Part shown: positions 32,779 through 41,330 of the stretch, piece after piece | How positions within the stretch are numbered: the stretch's first letter is position 1 | Layout: the number at the start of each line of letters is the position of its first letter | Source of the DNA: Lachnospiraceae bacterium | GTDB lineage: Bacteria > Bacillota > Clostridia > Lachnospirales > Lachnospiraceae | Length of the DNA stretch: 42,270 nt | Direction of reading: 5' to 3' | Assembly (NCBI GenBank): GCA_030531435.1 | Contig: JAUNNN010000016.1 | Location: forward strand, 1-42,270 | The notes under the pieces: generated by a model | The model's input: the letters and a program-made list of their open reading frames with translations, nothing else | What the model was told of the DNA's origin: nothing | Database searches by the model: none | Position numbers and translations under genes: made by a program

Positions 32779-33830
32779 CAGTTAAACCTTTTATAACTGT
32801 CTATATTTATATCATCAAACCTTGTATTTCCGCTGTATACAGACAGCGCTGTTTTTGCAGCTGATAAAAATACACAGGCTCCTGTTCCTTCTCCAAGTGC
32901 CATATCTGCGTCAATAACAGGCTTTGCCCCAAATTCATTTAGTATAGGTGCAATGCCCTTTTCTCTTCCATTGTGAGAAAAAATCACATAATCTTTTATT
33001 TCTGGCTTTAGTCTTGACGCAATTAGTGCTGCTGTAGCAGTAATAAAACCATCTGAAATAATCGCAATATTATGTAAACAAGCAGATATAATTGCACCTG
33101 TTAATGCAGCAATATCTAATCCGCCAACTTTCCTGAGTATTTCAAGGGCATCCCCGTCACACTCATGACATCTGTCAATACCTTTATCTACAACATATAC
33201 TTTCTTATGTAAACCATCATCTGATAGACCTGCACCTCTTGAACACACTTTCTCTGCAGGTAATGAAAGTATCGATGCCAAAACAGCAGCTGAAGTAGTA
33301 GTATTGCCTATTCCCATCTCACCAAGCAACAGGACTTTATATCCTTTATCTGAAAGATCTTCTACAACTCTAAAACCCGCTTCAATTGCAGAAATCATTT
33401 CGTCATAAGTCATTGCATCTTCTTTAACAAAGTTTTTTGTCCCATATGAAACACTATAATTAGTCACACCTAAAACATCTGCTGTACGTTTCATTCCAAC
33501 ATTCACAGGAAAAACATCTGCGCCTGCTGCCTTTGCCATATGACAAACTGTTGATGTACCTTTCCCAAGAGCACAGGCCACCTGATAAGTTACTTCTTCA
33601 TCAGACTGTGATACGCCTTCTTCTATTACACCGTTATCACTTATAAATACTGTTAATGCTGCATGTTCAAGATCAATATTTTCACTTCCCTGAACTGCAC
33701 CAATTCTGCTTAAAACCTTCTCAAACTCTCCAAGTCCATCAATTGGTTTTGCCAAAGCATCCCAGTTTCTAAGGATTTTCTCATATAAATCGTTATTAAA
33801 TTTAGGAACAACTATCTTATTTAAATCCAC
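32778..33830 (-). CDS. cobT: Nicotinate-nucleotide-dimethylbenzimidazole phosphoribosyltransferase
   Basis: CobT activates the lower-ligand base by forming alpha-ribazole-5'-phosphate from nicotinate mononucleotide. The catalytic glutamate is in ALGEGTGACVFLSA near the C-terminus. GEMGIGNTTTSAAVLASIL, VFISDNGVIEEGVSQ and SDGFITATAALIASRL are the other family blocks. 350 residues, typical. The start is GTG, overlapping the HAD stop by one base (TAGTG), with GAGG about 8 bases before it. Genes for making dimethylbenzimidazole are not in the window, so the true lower base is unknown. Confidence 0.95.
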   Translation of the reverse strand: MDLNKIVVPKFNNDLYEKILRNWDALAKPIDGLGEFEKVLSRIGAVQGSENIDLEHAALTVFISDNGVIEEGVSQSDEEVTYQVACALGKGTSTVCHMAKAAGADVFPVNVGMKRTADVLGVTNYSVSYGTKNFVKEDAMTYDEMISAIEAGFRVVEDLSDKGYKVLLLGEMGIGNTTTSAAVLASILSLPAEKVCSRGAGLSDDGLHKKVYVVDKGIDRCHECDGDALEILRKVGGLDIAALTGAIISACLHNIAIISDGFITATAALIASRLKPEIKDYVIFSHNGREKGIAPILNEFGAKPVIDADMALGEGTGACVFLSAAKTALSVYSGNTRFDDINIDSYKRFN

Positions 33831-34609
33831 TAAAATTTCCTCAATATAGTCATTACTCCATCCTCATCATTAGATGGTGCCATATGCTTTGCTAACTTTT
33901 TGATATCATCATGTGCATTTGCCATTGCATAGCTTTCTTCGCATGCCTGCAATAATTCAATGTCATTAAGGTAATCACCAAATGCCATGCATTCTTCTCT
34001 TTTTATATTAAGTTTCTCCTGAATTACAGATACTGCAGAGCCCTTATTAACTGAATGATTTGCTATATCAATCCAGCTAACACCAGACACTACTGCTGTT
34101 AAATGCTCTGGAATAGCATCGAATATATGAAAATTCTCTTCAGCCGAGTAATTTCTAAAATAAACCGCCAGTTTAACTATTCTGTCCTTCTTTGCAGCTT
34201 CTTTTAAATTATCAACGACCTTAAGTCGTTCATAATACATACCTGCATTACGGTTTTCTTCTTCATCAGGAGCTGTCATGTATGCTGACTCTACACCACA
34301 TACAATAACTTTAGTGCCTTTTATTTTTTCTACTAAATCAAGGCAGAACTCAACATCCTCATATTTCATTTCATCGATGAACATTACTTCATCGTTTTCA
34401 TATACAAGTGCACCGTTATCTGCAATGTATACCATATCATCATGAACAGGTAAAAAATCCTTCTTTAAAGTGTAGTACTGTCTTCCACTTGCAATAACAA
34501 ACTTTATGTCTTTATGGTCTTCTATCCATTCAAATAGTCCGCCTGGCATCTTCTTATTACTATCAAGAAGTGTACCATCCATATCTGTTGCAATAAGCTT
34601 AATGCTCAT
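33830..34609 (-). CDS. HAD-superfamily phosphatase of the Cof type, embedded in the cobalamin operon
   Basis: A 259-residue haloacid-dehalogenase-type hydrolase with the class IIB cap. Motif I is ATDMDGTLLDSNKKMP (nucleophilic and acid aspartates), motif II is the serine/threonine of FVIASGRQY, and motif IV is FGDYLNDIELL. Cof-type HADs dephosphorylate sugar phosphates, flavin mononucleotide, pyridoxal phosphate and similar compounds; the substrate cannot be told from sequence. It lies between cbiP and cobT, overlapping each by one base, so it is part of the operon by design and a nucleotide-loop or corrinoid phosphate substrate is possible (inference). Confidence 0.88.
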   Translation of the reverse strand: MSIKLIATDMDGTLLDSNKKMPGGLFEWIEDHKDIKFVIASGRQYYTLKKDFLPVHDDMVYIADNGALVYENDEVMFIDEMKYEDVEFCLDLVEKIKGTKVIVCGVESAYMTAPDEEENRNAGMYYERLKVVDNLKEAAKKDRIVKLAVYFRNYSAEENFHIFDAIPEHLTAVVSGVSWIDIANHSVNKGSAVSVIQEKLNIKREECMAFGDYLNDIELLQACEESYAMANAHDDIKKLAKHMAPSNDEDGVMTILRKF

Positions 34610-36114
34610 TATTTTTCCTCTTTTTCTTTATTAATTCCCATTATTTCAAATAAGTAATCTAAATCTATATTCTCTCTTATAGCTTTAGCAGCCTTATCGT
34701 ATTCTCTGTTTTTTATGTCAGAATAATCCATAATATCTTTGGGAGCTTTATCGTATGAATGCTTATTATTCCCTCTGGCTCCCCTTGTGTTATGTAAACC
34801 ATCTATCAAAGAAGCAACTATTTCTCCTTTATCAAAAAAACCGTGCACATACGTACCAAATACATTCTCTTTATTATATGTAACACCCTCTGTCTGACCG
34901 CTATGTATTTCATAGCCAGAAAAAGATGTTCCATTAAGACATTCAAAAAATCCTGAAAGCCCTGATATCTTTCCTTCTGTTCTTTTTAATGTTTTCTCAT
35001 TCACAAGAACAGTTTTTGTATCAATAAATGCAAAGCCTTCTTCTAAATCCTCACCTTCAATATGCTCTGGATCTAATACCATTTTTCCAAGCATCTGGTA
35101 TCCACCACATATACCCATAACTGGTATATTTCCGGCCAATTCATTTATCCTATTAAATAGCCCATTTTCCTTAAGCCACTTTAAATCGCTTATTGTGCTT
35201 TTTGTACCAGGAACAATAATAATATCCATTCCAGAAAGCTCAGATACTGAAGATACGTATTTAAGCAAAACTCCATCTATCATTTCAAGTGGGGCAAAGT
35301 CAGTAAAGTTAGACATATGTGGTAACTTAATAACTGCTATTACGATATCATCTCTATTCAGGCTTTCATTACCACTAACCGCTCCATTTTCAAGTTCTCT
35401 AGTAACACTATCTTCTTCATCTATTTTTGCGTCAGAATATGGAATAACACCAATAACTTTCTTTCCACATCTATCTTCAAGCATATCTATTCCAGGCTTT
35501 AATAGATTCACGTCGCCTCTGAATTTATTAATAATAAGCCCCTTTATTCTGTCCTTTTCTGATTCAGTCAGCCACTCAATAGTGCCAAGTAACTGTGCAA
35601 ATACACCGCCCAAATTTATATCACCAGCAAGTAAAACTGGTATATCAAGCATCTCAGCAAGGCCCATATTTACAATATCATTATCTCTTAAATTGATTTC
35701 AGCTGGACTTCCTGCACCTTCAACAATAATTATATCGTATTCTTCTTCAAGCTCAGAAAAAGCTTTCTTTATTACAGGAATAAGACTCTTTTTATATTCA
35801 TAATATTCGGCTGCCTTCATATTTCCTACAGGCTTTCCCATAACAATAACCTGACTTCCAACATCAGTGGTAGGTTTTAGTAAAATAGGATTCATTCTGA
35901 CATCAGACTCAACCCCTGCTGCCTCAGCCTGAGCCACCTGTGCACGCCCCATCTCATACCCATCTTTTGTAACATAAGAATTAAGTGCCATATTCTGTGA
36001 CTTAAATGGACATACCTTATATCCAAGATCACTAAAAATACGACACAGACCTGTCACTATAAAGCTTTTTCCAGCACTAGACATAGTGCCCTGAATCATT
36101 ATTTTTCCTGCCAT
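34609..36114 (-). CDS. cbiP: Cobyric acid synthase
   Basis: Glutamine- and ATP-dependent amidase for the b, d, e and g carboxylates of adenosylcobyrinic acid a,c-diamide. The N-terminal ATPase part has IQGTMSSAGKSFIVTGLCR and CPFKSQNMALNSYVT. The glutamine amidotransferase part has the cysteine in MGICGGYQMLG (about residue 333) and the histidines of SGYEIHSGQT and VHGFFD. 501 residues, normal. It overlaps btuD by 16 bases and the HAD gene by one. Confidence 0.97.
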   Translation of the reverse strand: MAGKIMIQGTMSSAGKSFIVTGLCRIFSDLGYKVCPFKSQNMALNSYVTKDGYEMGRAQVAQAEAAGVESDVRMNPILLKPTTDVGSQVIVMGKPVGNMKAAEYYEYKKSLIPVIKKAFSELEEEYDIIIVEGAGSPAEINLRDNDIVNMGLAEMLDIPVLLAGDINLGGVFAQLLGTIEWLTESEKDRIKGLIINKFRGDVNLLKPGIDMLEDRCGKKVIGVIPYSDAKIDEEDSVTRELENGAVSGNESLNRDDIVIAVIKLPHMSNFTDFAPLEMIDGVLLKYVSSVSELSGMDIIIVPGTKSTISDLKWLKENGLFNRINELAGNIPVMGICGGYQMLGKMVLDPEHIEGEDLEEGFAFIDTKTVLVNEKTLKRTEGKISGLSGFFECLNGTSFSGYEIHSGQTEGVTYNKENVFGTYVHGFFDKGEIVASLIDGLHNTRGARGNNKHSYDKAPKDIMDYSDIKNREYDKAAKAIRENIDLDYLFEIMGINKEKEEK

Positions 36115-36872
36115 AGTTTTGATAATCCTGTTGTCTCGTCAAAATCACCTGATGTAATATCAAAAAGACTCTTTATATACCCACCAGAAAAAATTTCAGA
36201 AGGTGTACCAATTCTGTCGACCTTATCATCTTTAAAGCAAATAATCTTATCAGAAATCTGCTTTGCCATATCAAGCTCATGTAGCGATACTATTACTGCA
36301 AATCCCATATCGCTTGAAAGTTTTCTTAATAACTGTAAAAACTCAATTTTGTATTTAACATCTAAGAATGATGTAGGTTCATCAAGTAAAAGAAGCTTTG
36401 GCTCCTGACAAATAGCTCTTGCAAGTAAAACTCTCTGTCTCTGTCCATCAGAAATCTTTGTAAAATCCTTTTCAGATATTGATACAGTATCTGTTAACTC
36501 CATGCATTTTAATACAATATCTTCATCGCTCTTACTTAGCTTTCCAAGGCGTCCAGTAAATGGATATCTACCCATAGAAACCATTTCTCTACAGGAAATA
36601 ATATCCGCAAAAGATTTCTCTGTTAATACAGATGCTATATATTTAGCCCTGTCATTTAGATTAATATTTTCTAAATCATTCCCATCAAGAAATACCTTGC
36701 CAGAGATAGGTTTGATAATACCGCTTACTGTCTTAATAAATGTTGTTTTACCTACACCATTAGGTCCAATTAGTGATGCTATTTCACCAGCTTTAACCTC
36801 TATATTTATGTCTTTAATTACTGCCTTGTCATAACCTACAGCAAGGCTTTTTGTCATAATTACATCACTCAT
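36099..36872 (-). CDS. btuD: ABC transporter ATPase of the iron-chelate/cobalamin class
   Basis: The nucleotide-binding subunit of a type II importer. Walker A is GPNGVGKTTFIKTVSG (about residues 36-51), the signature is ISDGQRQRVLLARA, Walker B is LLLLDEPTSFLD, and the H-loop is VSLHELDMA. 257 residues. The class imports corrinoids, heme or ferric siderophores; the cobalamin riboswitch and the operon indicate a corrinoid, cobalt chelate or related tetrapyrrole. The start overlaps the btuC-like stop by 4 bases (ATGA). The symbol is given by function and context, not by close identity. Confidence 0.85.
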   Translation of the reverse strand: MSDVIMTKSLAVGYDKAVIKDINIEVKAGEIASLIGPNGVGKTTFIKTVSGIIKPISGKVFLDGNDLENINLNDRAKYIASVLTEKSFADIISCREMVSMGRYPFTGRLGKLSKSDEDIVLKCMELTDTVSISEKDFTKISDGQRQRVLLARAICQEPKLLLLDEPTSFLDVKYKIEFLQLLRKLSSDMGFAVIVSLHELDMAKQISDKIICFKDDKVDRIGTPSEIFSGGYIKSLFDITSGDFDETTGLSKLWQEK

Positions 36873-37855
36873 ACCCTGCTCCTTTTTATTAACATTGCAA
36901 CAACTACAGGTGCTCCAAATATAGCTGTCACTGTACTAATGCTAAGCTCTGTTGGTGAAAAAACTGTTCTTGCTATAAGATCACATATACATGTAAATAC
37001 TGCACCGCCTAAGAAGCACGCTGGAATAAGTACAACAGGTTTATTTGTTTTCAAAAATACCTTAAGCAAATGAGGGACAGCAATTCCAACAAATGAAACA
37101 GGGCCTGCAAATGCAGTTACTGTTGCAGCAAGTAAGCTTGAAAGTAATACTAATAGCACTTTAAACAATGACAAATTTACTCCAACACTTTTTGCATAGC
37201 TTTCAGAAATCATAAATGCTGACATTGGCTTTGATAAAAAGAACACTAATAATGATGTAACTAATATTACGCCACCCATTATAAGAGCCTGCTCCATTCT
37301 GATTCCAGAAAGACTTCCTCTTGACCAGTTATGAAGATTTACAATATCTGAATCATCTGCGAATGTTACTACAAGGTCACATATAGCTGTACAAATATAG
37401 CCAATCATTACACCACACACAAGTAGCATTGACATATTACCTACATATCTTGACACTAATAATACAAATCCCATTGCTATCATTGCTCCAGCAAATGAAA
37501 CAATAATCATAGCAAAGCTTCCAAATGAGCTGACACTTCCGGCAAGATATACAAGCATTAGGGCAACTGTAAGCTTTGCGCCAGATGATATGCCAAGTAA
37601 ATAAGGCCCAGCTACTGGGTTATGGAAAAACGTCTGTAAACAGTATCCTGCTATAGCAAGTGCACCGCCAGTAAAAATAGCAGCGAGCATTCTTGGAAAT
37701 CTGATTCCAAAAACAATACTATTACTTACGCTGCCTTTAACCAGTATTTCATCAAGTGAAATACTTACAGACCCTAAAAATACACATAATATCCCTGAAG
37801 CAATAAGTAAAATCAAAAGACAAATATATGCAGTTATTACATTACTTTTCTTCAT
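36869..37855 (-). CDS. btuC: ABC transporter permease, FecCD/BtuC family
   Basis: Integral membrane permease with about ten hydrophobic segments in 328 residues. It has the FecCD-family blocks RFPRMLAAIFTGGALAIAGY, FHNPVAGPYLLGISSGAKL, and near the C-terminus AGPVSFVGIAVPHL, the loop that docks the ATPase, followed by ARTVFSPTELSISTVTAIFG. It lies 4 bases after the substrate-binding lipoprotein gene and overlaps btuD by 4, so the three form a complete importer. Corrinoid specificity is inferred from the operon. Confidence 0.88.
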   Translation of the reverse strand: MKKSNVITAYICLLILLIASGILCVFLGSVSISLDEILVKGSVSNSIVFGIRFPRMLAAIFTGGALAIAGYCLQTFFHNPVAGPYLLGISSGAKLTVALMLVYLAGSVSSFGSFAMIIVSFAGAMIAMGFVLLVSRYVGNMSMLLVCGVMIGYICTAICDLVVTFADDSDIVNLHNWSRGSLSGIRMEQALIMGGVILVTSLLVFFLSKPMSAFMISESYAKSVGVNLSLFKVLLVLLSSLLAATVTAFAGPVSFVGIAVPHLLKVFLKTNKPVVLIPACFLGGAVFTCICDLIARTVFSPTELSISTVTAIFGAPVVVAMLIKRSRV

Positions 37856-37859
37856 AAAA

Positions 37860-39425
37860 TCACTCTAATCTATATAAGTATTTTGATACATCTTTTCCAT
37901 TAAATGCATCATTAAAATCCTTGGCTATTTCAGGAAGCTCCATAACAGATAAATATATATTGTCGTATGTACAATAGATATTATTATTCTTATATGCCTT
38001 TATATCCTTTAATACTTCACACTTATTAATAAGTGCTTCCTTATTTTTTAAATCCCCGGAAATTGTAGTATTATATATTAGTATATCGCAGTCAGATACT
38101 GCCCCAAAGAATGCCTCTTTTTGGATAGTTTCTGTTCCACTTCCTTTATACGCATCGTCTGATGCAAAAATATACTTTCCACCAGCAATTTCTATAAGCT
38201 TTGCAATATAGTCCTGATTCTTTCTGACAACGACTCCACCTGCATCAGTAATATAAAAATATGCAACTGTCTTACCCGTATCATTAAATGAATCCTTCAT
38301 CAGAGCCTCTTTACTATCAAAGACTTCAACTGCTATATCTTCATTATCTGTAAGAAGACCATATAGCTTAATCCACTCCATCCTTCCATAAGGTGTTGCC
38401 TCATGGCTTGAATAATCTACAAGTGTATTAATAGAAAGCTTTTTAAACTGCTCTAAAACATCAGGGGAATGATTTATCATTGTATTCTCAACAACAAGAT
38501 CGCATCCGCCAGAAATAATCATCTCGTAATCAGGAGCTGAATATTTACCAGCATATTTAATATTCCCTGAATCCATTAGTGAAATAAGCTTTTCACTTTT
38601 TGCATCTTCCTTTTTAAATGAAGTATAAGCCATCTTATCAAGAGCATTTAAATGCTCAAAATAGTTAACTGATGCGCTACTTACTACATAAATATTATTA
38701 AGAGGCTTTTTAAGTACCGTAATACTATCTGGAAGATCTGTTGGTATCTCGCCATTTTCATCTACTACTAAATAATAATCTGTACCATTTATTTCTAATA
38801 GGCAGTACTTATCATCATAATATGTAACATGAAAGTTCTCTGCGTATTTAAGTTCCATTTTAGAAGTCAATGTGTGTGATGAACGCCATTCTTTTATAGA
38901 TGCATCCTCTTCGCTTTCTGACTGTTCATTACTGTCTTCACTCAAGAAATCATTTAAAGAAAAAGTAATATTATATTCAATTTCATGAGGTGTGCTCATT
39001 GCGACTGTATCTGCTATTACAGATATCTGTTTATCAAATTCCTCTACTGGAATAGTAAAAGTCGAATTGCCTGACTCATTAATAGGAAAATACTTTTCCC
39101 CATTAACAATCATGTAGTCATAGTTTGAACTGCTCCATGTGATAGTAGCCGTGATTTCGCCATTATCTACATTACAGATACATGGTGAATTAATATGTGC
39201 CTTACCGCTTCCGCCTTGTAATAGAGTATATACTTCATACTGTCCATCATCTAGGACATCTGATGTGGTATTATCAATATTCTGGGTCGTATTTGCTTCT
39301 AATTCCTTGCTAAAATCGCTATTTGCACCTGTATTACACCCGCTTAAAACGAATGAAAGCACCACCATATAAAATATGATGATGCTCTCACTAATATGCA
39401 ATTTATAACCGCATAATTTCTTCAT
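37860..39425 (-). CDS. btuF: Substrate-binding lipoprotein of the BtuF/FhuD type with an extra N-terminal beta domain
   Basis: Surface lipoprotein (lipobox VLSGC, C30) that delivers substrate to the adjacent permease. The class III binding-protein lobes occupy about residues 230-521; YVVSSASVNYFEHLNALDKM, EMIISGGCDLVVENT and IEIAGGKYIFASDD are recognisable. Residues about 60-160 form an extra beta-rich module: DGQYEVYTLLQGGSGKAH, TWSSSNYDYMIVNG and NSTFTIPVEEFD, ending near HEIEYNITF. Usual BtuF is about 260-300 residues, so 521 is long. The ATG is 6 bases after cbiK with no clear Shine-Dalgarno, so it may rely on coupling. Confidence 0.82.
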   Translation of the reverse strand: MKKLCGYKLHISESIIIFYMVVLSFVLSGCNTGANSDFSKELEANTTQNIDNTTSDVLDDGQYEVYTLLQGGSGKAHINSPCICNVDNGEITATITWSSSNYDYMIVNGEKYFPINESGNSTFTIPVEEFDKQISVIADTVAMSTPHEIEYNITFSLNDFLSEDSNEQSESEEDASIKEWRSSHTLTSKMELKYAENFHVTYYDDKYCLLEINGTDYYLVVDENGEIPTDLPDSITVLKKPLNNIYVVSSASVNYFEHLNALDKMAYTSFKKEDAKSEKLISLMDSGNIKYAGKYSAPDYEMIISGGCDLVVENTMINHSPDVLEQFKKLSINTLVDYSSHEATPYGRMEWIKLYGLLTDNEDIAVEVFDSKEALMKDSFNDTGKTVAYFYITDAGGVVVRKNQDYIAKLIEIAGGKYIFASDDAYKGSGTETIQKEAFFGAVSDCDILIYNTTISGDLKNKEALINKCEVLKDIKAYKNNNIYCTYDNIYLSVMELPEIAKDFNDAFNGKDVSKYLYRLE

Positions 39426-39431
39426 AAAATA

Positions 39432-41051
39432 TTATTCAATACTAGTAACGTCTGAAACGCTAACTTTATGGTCATACCACTTGCCCTTTTTACCAACAAG
39501 TGCAACGTCAAATTCTTCTCCAATTGCTGGAACAGGAATATCAAATCCAAATACTGTCTCTTCTGTTCCATCTTTGTACTTCACATTATCTTTTGTTGGC
39601 TGAAGTAATTCTGCACCATCTTTCTCAGCATCTTCTGCAAGACCTGGATAGAGGTTTAAAATTCCATCACCAGCAAGTGATACATGAATTGTCATCTTAC
39701 CATCTTTTACTGTAAGAACTCCCTTGCCATCAAGGGCTTCATTTACATGAAACATTCCGCTGTCTGTATCAAACTTTGCAGAATACTCACCATCTTCAAG
39801 TTCGGCTACTGCTGCATCAGAACTTGCAACAACTGGAGCAACATTTGAAAGATGATTAACGTAAATATTCTGAATCTCTTCAATTGAGCCAAGGCCAGCA
39901 ATCTGGCAGCTCACAGTTGCAAAGTTGCCTGATGCTTCAAACATTGATTTCCATGAGTCATCATCATCACCAGCCATATCATTGTTAGCATGGTCACCAG
40001 CAACAACCATAAGTGGGCGAAGGATTACGTTCTTGTAGCCAGCTTCCTTAACAGCCTCAATAACAGCCTCAACTTCTGTCTCTTCAGGTTCACCTTCAAC
40101 AGTACCTACAAACACGTTATTATAGCCATGATTGTTCATTGTAGTTTGCATTTGTGAGTAAGATACCTTTGCTGTATGTGATGTACCATGTCCCATTACT
40201 ACAAGTGCTGTATCGGCATCTGCCATAGCCTTTGAATCTTCAAAACCAGCTGCTTCACATGCTGATTTTACTACAGCATCAGCTACTAATTCCTTATCCT
40301 CATTTATAACAGTTGCATCACTACCTACTTCACCAAGAAGTGGCTCAGAAACTGTAATGTTATCAATCTTATCTGTGTACTTCTCAAGGGCTTCACAAAG
40401 TTCATCATATTCAGCACCATGCATAAGGTGTGTTGGCTGAACTACAAGATTCTTAACACCATTATTTACTGCTCTTTCAAGAGCCTGATCCATGTTATCA
40501 ATGAACTCTTCATCTCTAGCCTGAACATGGTTGATAATAATCTGAGCTGTAAATGCTCTTCTTACGCTGTAATCAGGATAAGCCTTTGCAATTGCCTTTT
40601 CAATTCCACCTATATCATTTGCTCTGCTATCATTAAATGAAGTACCAAAGCTTACTACAAGGATTTCATTCTCGCCAATGTTATCCTGGTTAAGTGGATC
40701 GTCCTTAGATGCATCACCTGTATCTAAGCCAAAATATTCTGGGCTTGCTTCCTCGCCCTCAACAAGCTCTTTCTGTGCATCTGTTAATGCATCCCAAGCT
40801 TCCTTTGCCGCCTTACACTGTGCATCTGTTTCATCAGTTCTTTCCTGCACATAAATTGCATCAATTAACTCTGCAACTTTTGCTGCGGCTTCTTCGTCTG
40901 AAATAACTTCTTCTGTTACTTCTTCTACGTTTTCAGTTGTCTCTTCCTTTGGAGATTCAGCTGGAGCATCTGCTGGCTTATTTGCACATGCAGACACAAA
41001 AAGTGTTCCTGCTACCATGAGTGATAGCAAATAGATGTGATTTTTTTTCAT
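39432..41051 (-). CDS. cbiK: Exported sirohydrochlorin cobaltochelatase lipoprotein
   Basis: CbiK inserts cobalt into sirohydrochlorin, the first committed anaerobic step. This copy has a signal peptide with lipobox VSAC (C22), so it is on the cell surface, unlike cytoplasmic enterobacterial CbiK. An acidic linker and helical segment extend to about residue 128. The chelatase core follows: EILVVSFGTSFNDSR, PTHLMHGAEYDEL, VMGHGTSHTAKVSYSQM with a likely metal histidine, and LRPLMVVAGDHANNDMAGDD with a second. Residues about 425-539 are an added beta domain, starting LEDGEYSAKF and containing FGFDIPVPAIGEEFDV and WYDHKVSVSDV. The ATG follows CCTCC (minus-strand GGAGG) at 41057-41061. It is first in the operon, directly behind the riboswitch. 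Confidence 0.9.
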   Translation of the reverse strand: MKKNHIYLLSLMVAGTLFVSACANKPADAPAESPKEETTENVEEVTEEVISDEEAAAKVAELIDAIYVQERTDETDAQCKAAKEAWDALTDAQKELVEGEEASPEYFGLDTGDASKDDPLNQDNIGENEILVVSFGTSFNDSRANDIGGIEKAIAKAYPDYSVRRAFTAQIIINHVQARDEEFIDNMDQALERAVNNGVKNLVVQPTHLMHGAEYDELCEALEKYTDKIDNITVSEPLLGEVGSDATVINEDKELVADAVVKSACEAAGFEDSKAMADADTALVVMGHGTSHTAKVSYSQMQTTMNNHGYNNVFVGTVEGEPEETEVEAVIEAVKEAGYKNVILRPLMVVAGDHANNDMAGDDDDSWKSMFEASGNFATVSCQIAGLGSIEEIQNIYVNHLSNVAPVVASSDAAVAELEDGEYSAKFDTDSGMFHVNEALDGKGVLTVKDGKMTIHVSLAGDGILNLYPGLAEDAEKDGAELLQPTKDNVKYKDGTEETVFGFDIPVPAIGEEFDVALVGKKGKWYDHKVSVSDVTSIE

Positions 41052-41115
41052 TTTTTCCTCCGTAAGGCCAGATCACGTGGCCCGGGATTACTCCCTGCTA
41101 AGTATTTTTACTCGC

Positions 41116-41271
41116 GATAGGCAGGTCTCCTGACTTAGGATCATCACACTAAAATTACCTTCCCAGATATCCAGTGGCTATCAATTTAGTGTTCCCCATA
41201 CACAGTGACGGTCTCGCTCAGGATTCTCACCTGATTCCCTTTTAACTGATTCGAATCAATCAGCACCCATC
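41116..41271 (-). ncRNA. Cobalamin riboswitch
   Basis: On the minus strand the B12 box AGTCAGGAGACCTGCC lies at 41120-41135. GGGAATCAGGTGAGAATCC and the following GAGACCGTCACTGT are the conserved core, and GATGGG (41266-41271) can pair with CCTATC (41116-41121) as P1. Binding of adenosylcobalamin or a related form normally lowers expression. Between it and cbiK are hairpins GGGA-GTAA-TCCC and GGCCA-N7-TGGCC but no T-run, so control of translation start is more likely than termination. Confidence 0.95.
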
Positions 41272-41286
41272 AAGCTACAGTTACCT

Positions 41287-41315
41287 ATTTTAGCAGAAAT
41301 AGGCTTCTAATACAA
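41287..41315 (-). promoter_or_regulatory. Promoter of the cobalamin operon
   Basis: Minus strand TTGTAT (41310-41315), 17-base spacer, TAAAAT (41287-41292), with TGC directly before the -10 as in extended -10 promoters. Transcription would begin near 41280, a few bases before the riboswitch P1 stem. Confidence 0.65.
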
Positions 41316-41330
41316 CATGGATCGTTAGTA

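Noticed and set aside
35195-35803. A 202-codon open frame on the plus strand
   Set aside because: It lies wholly antisense to cbiP, is rich in Ser/Ile typical of a complementary frame, and has no ribosome site or family motif.
41284-41303. Hairpin CCTATTT-N6-AAATAGG between the hydrolase gene and the riboswitch, first taken as a terminator
   Set aside because: No T-run follows on either strand, and its left arm contains the -10 of a well-spaced promoter, so it is better explained as part of the promoter.
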